NCBI GenBank assembly: GCA_028716225.1
Contig: JAQUQE010000004.1
Coordinates: 1 to 64,000, forward strand
DNA from: Dehalococcoidales bacterium
GTDB lineage: Bacteria; Chloroflexota; Dehalococcoidia; Dehalococcoidales; UBA5760
DNA: 64,000 bases
Direction of reading: 5' to 3'
Shown here: in pieces, positions 63,326-64,000 of the stretch
Layout of the letters: each line of letters begins with the position of its first letter
How positions within the stretch are numbered: position 1 is the stretch's first letter
Notes under the pieces: model-generated
Databases searched by the model: none
What the model was told of the DNA's origin: nothing
Seen by the model: the letters and a program-made list of their open reading frames with translations, nothing else
Position numbers and translations under genes: made by a program

Positions 63326-63997
63326 TTACTCCTTTCTCTGCCGATATTCTCGATATTTTAGTACAAGTATTTTTCTTAGTCCACTTTTATAAATAAGTCC
63401 CAGTATCAGTATTGATAGTATTGGAGCCAGTGCTATCAAGGCTATCAGGCCAAAGCCGTCGACGATCGGGTCGCGCCCTTCAATTGCGGAGGCAACACCG
63501 AGCGCAACCGCCATCAGGAAAGTTACCGCCAGTGGGCCGGTTGCTACACCACCCGCATCAAAAGCAATAGACAAAAATGTCTTATCACTAAGCCACATTA
63601 GTCCGATAGCGAGCGCATAGCCGGGGATAATGATGTAGGTCAGGGGAATACCATAGATAATTTTAGCCATTCCTAAAGCGACAAAGGAGGCAACGCCGAG
63701 GGCAATGATGAGCAGGATGATATTCTTGCGGATTGAACCGGCTGAGGCCTTCTCGACTTGGTCGCTGAGCACACGGACCGCAGGTTCTCCCCAGGTCGTC
63801 AGAAAGCCAAGGGAAAAGCCGATGGGGACAAGAAATGGTTTTACGCTTATCGAGGTAAATGCCTCTCCCAGAGCTTCTCCGGCCGGCAGAAATCCAATAT
63901 GCACTCCTTGAAGAAAAAGTATCAGGCCTACCGAGGCGATTGCGACGCCCTTTACCAAATTCAGGACGTAACTCCTCGGCAGCTTTAAAACCCGCAA
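63326..63997 (-). CDS. DUF1538-family membrane protein (likely continues off window)
   Basis: At least 223 residues with about seven hydrophobic segments. GFLPAGEALGEAF, the TWGEPAVRVLSDQV region, VASFVALGMAKIIYGIPLTY and FDAGGVATGPLAVTFLMAVA are typical of DUF1538, a putative transporter family. The first codon shown, TTG 63997, is not convincing: the frame is open to the window edge, so the real start is probably beyond it. Paired with a PII-like gene. Confidence 0.75.
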   Translation of the reverse strand: MRVLKLPRSYVLNLVKGVAIASVGLILFLQGVHIGFLPAGEALGEAFTSISVKPFLVPIGFSLGFLTTWGEPAVRVLSDQVEKASAGSIRKNIILLIIALGVASFVALGMAKIIYGIPLTYIIIPGYALAIGLMWLSDKTFLSIAFDAGGVATGPLAVTFLMAVALGVASAIEGRDPIVDGFGLIALIALAPILSILILGLIYKSGLRKILVLKYREYRQRKE

Positions 63998-64000
63998 TTG

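Noticed and set aside
1-64000. CRISPR arrays, insertion sequences, rRNA genes
   Set aside because: No regularly spaced repeats, transposase genes or rRNA sequences were noticed on either strand.

Overview
The window looks like a chromosomal contig of a Chloroflexota bacterium, most likely of the Dehalococcoidia. This is inference from gene content: a nusA-ylxR-infB-rbfA-truB block followed by inositol-phosphate synthase, an archaeal-type V/A-ATPase, an elongation factor P with an unusual tip loop, HspR-controlled chaperones, and an anaerobic 2-oxoacid:ferredoxin oxidoreductase. No rRNA or marker tree is available to confirm it. Genes are densely packed, often in ATGA or TAATG overlaps, and GTG/TTG starts are common.

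Layout. 1-205: the last 54 codons of a serine recombinase run into the 3' end of a tRNA-Leu gene, so the window begins at the edge of an integrated element. 378-1236: two paralogous small membrane proteins, then tRNA-Pro. 1591-7742 (minus): tRNA-Arg followed by porC-porD-porA-porB and NuoE/NuoF/NuoG-like subunits, which read as one 2-oxoacid to NAD(P) electron-transfer unit. 7871-17022 (minus): a nine-gene V/A-ATPase operon (G/H, I, K, E, C, F, A, B, D) ending in an archaeal-type UPF0216 gene. A CaCA antiporter lies upstream, and the rotor subunit carries Na+-ligand residues.

18434-26277 (plus): two tRNA-Ser, dprA, topA, an unknown gene, xerC/D, pepP-like, efp and a PHP phosphoesterase. 26343-30096 (minus): aspS-tig-clpP. 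Then come a small unknown gene with a palindromic promoter, tRNA-Lys, an SDR dehydrogenase and a PfkB kinase. 33015-37951 (plus): a promoter and attenuator-like hairpin in front of nusA-ylxR-infB-rbfA-truB. 38028-42367 (plus): inositol-3-phosphate synthase, a GT4 glycosyltransferase, a CDP-alcohol phosphatidyltransferase (a likely phosphatidylinositol/mannolipid pathway) and purA. 42455-47672 (minus): rpsO-pnp-dapB-asd-dapA.

47930-51443 (plus): DUF503, an MrfA-like helicase and lgt. 51626-52193 (minus): rpsU and a zinc-ribbon gene. 52484-58422 (plus): a consensus promoter, dnaJ-like, hspR, clpC, a DedA/VTT membrane protein and two methyltransferases. A cyclophilin lipoprotein lies on the minus strand. 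From tRNA-Ala (59237) to about 62.9 kb the sequence becomes AT-richer and gene-poor: a methyltransferase, a gene remnant, a MarR regulator, an AlpA/excisionase-type gene broken by a stop codon, and a coiled-coil protein. This looks like a decayed island beside a tRNA. The right edge holds a PII-like protein and a DUF1538 membrane protein that continues off the window.
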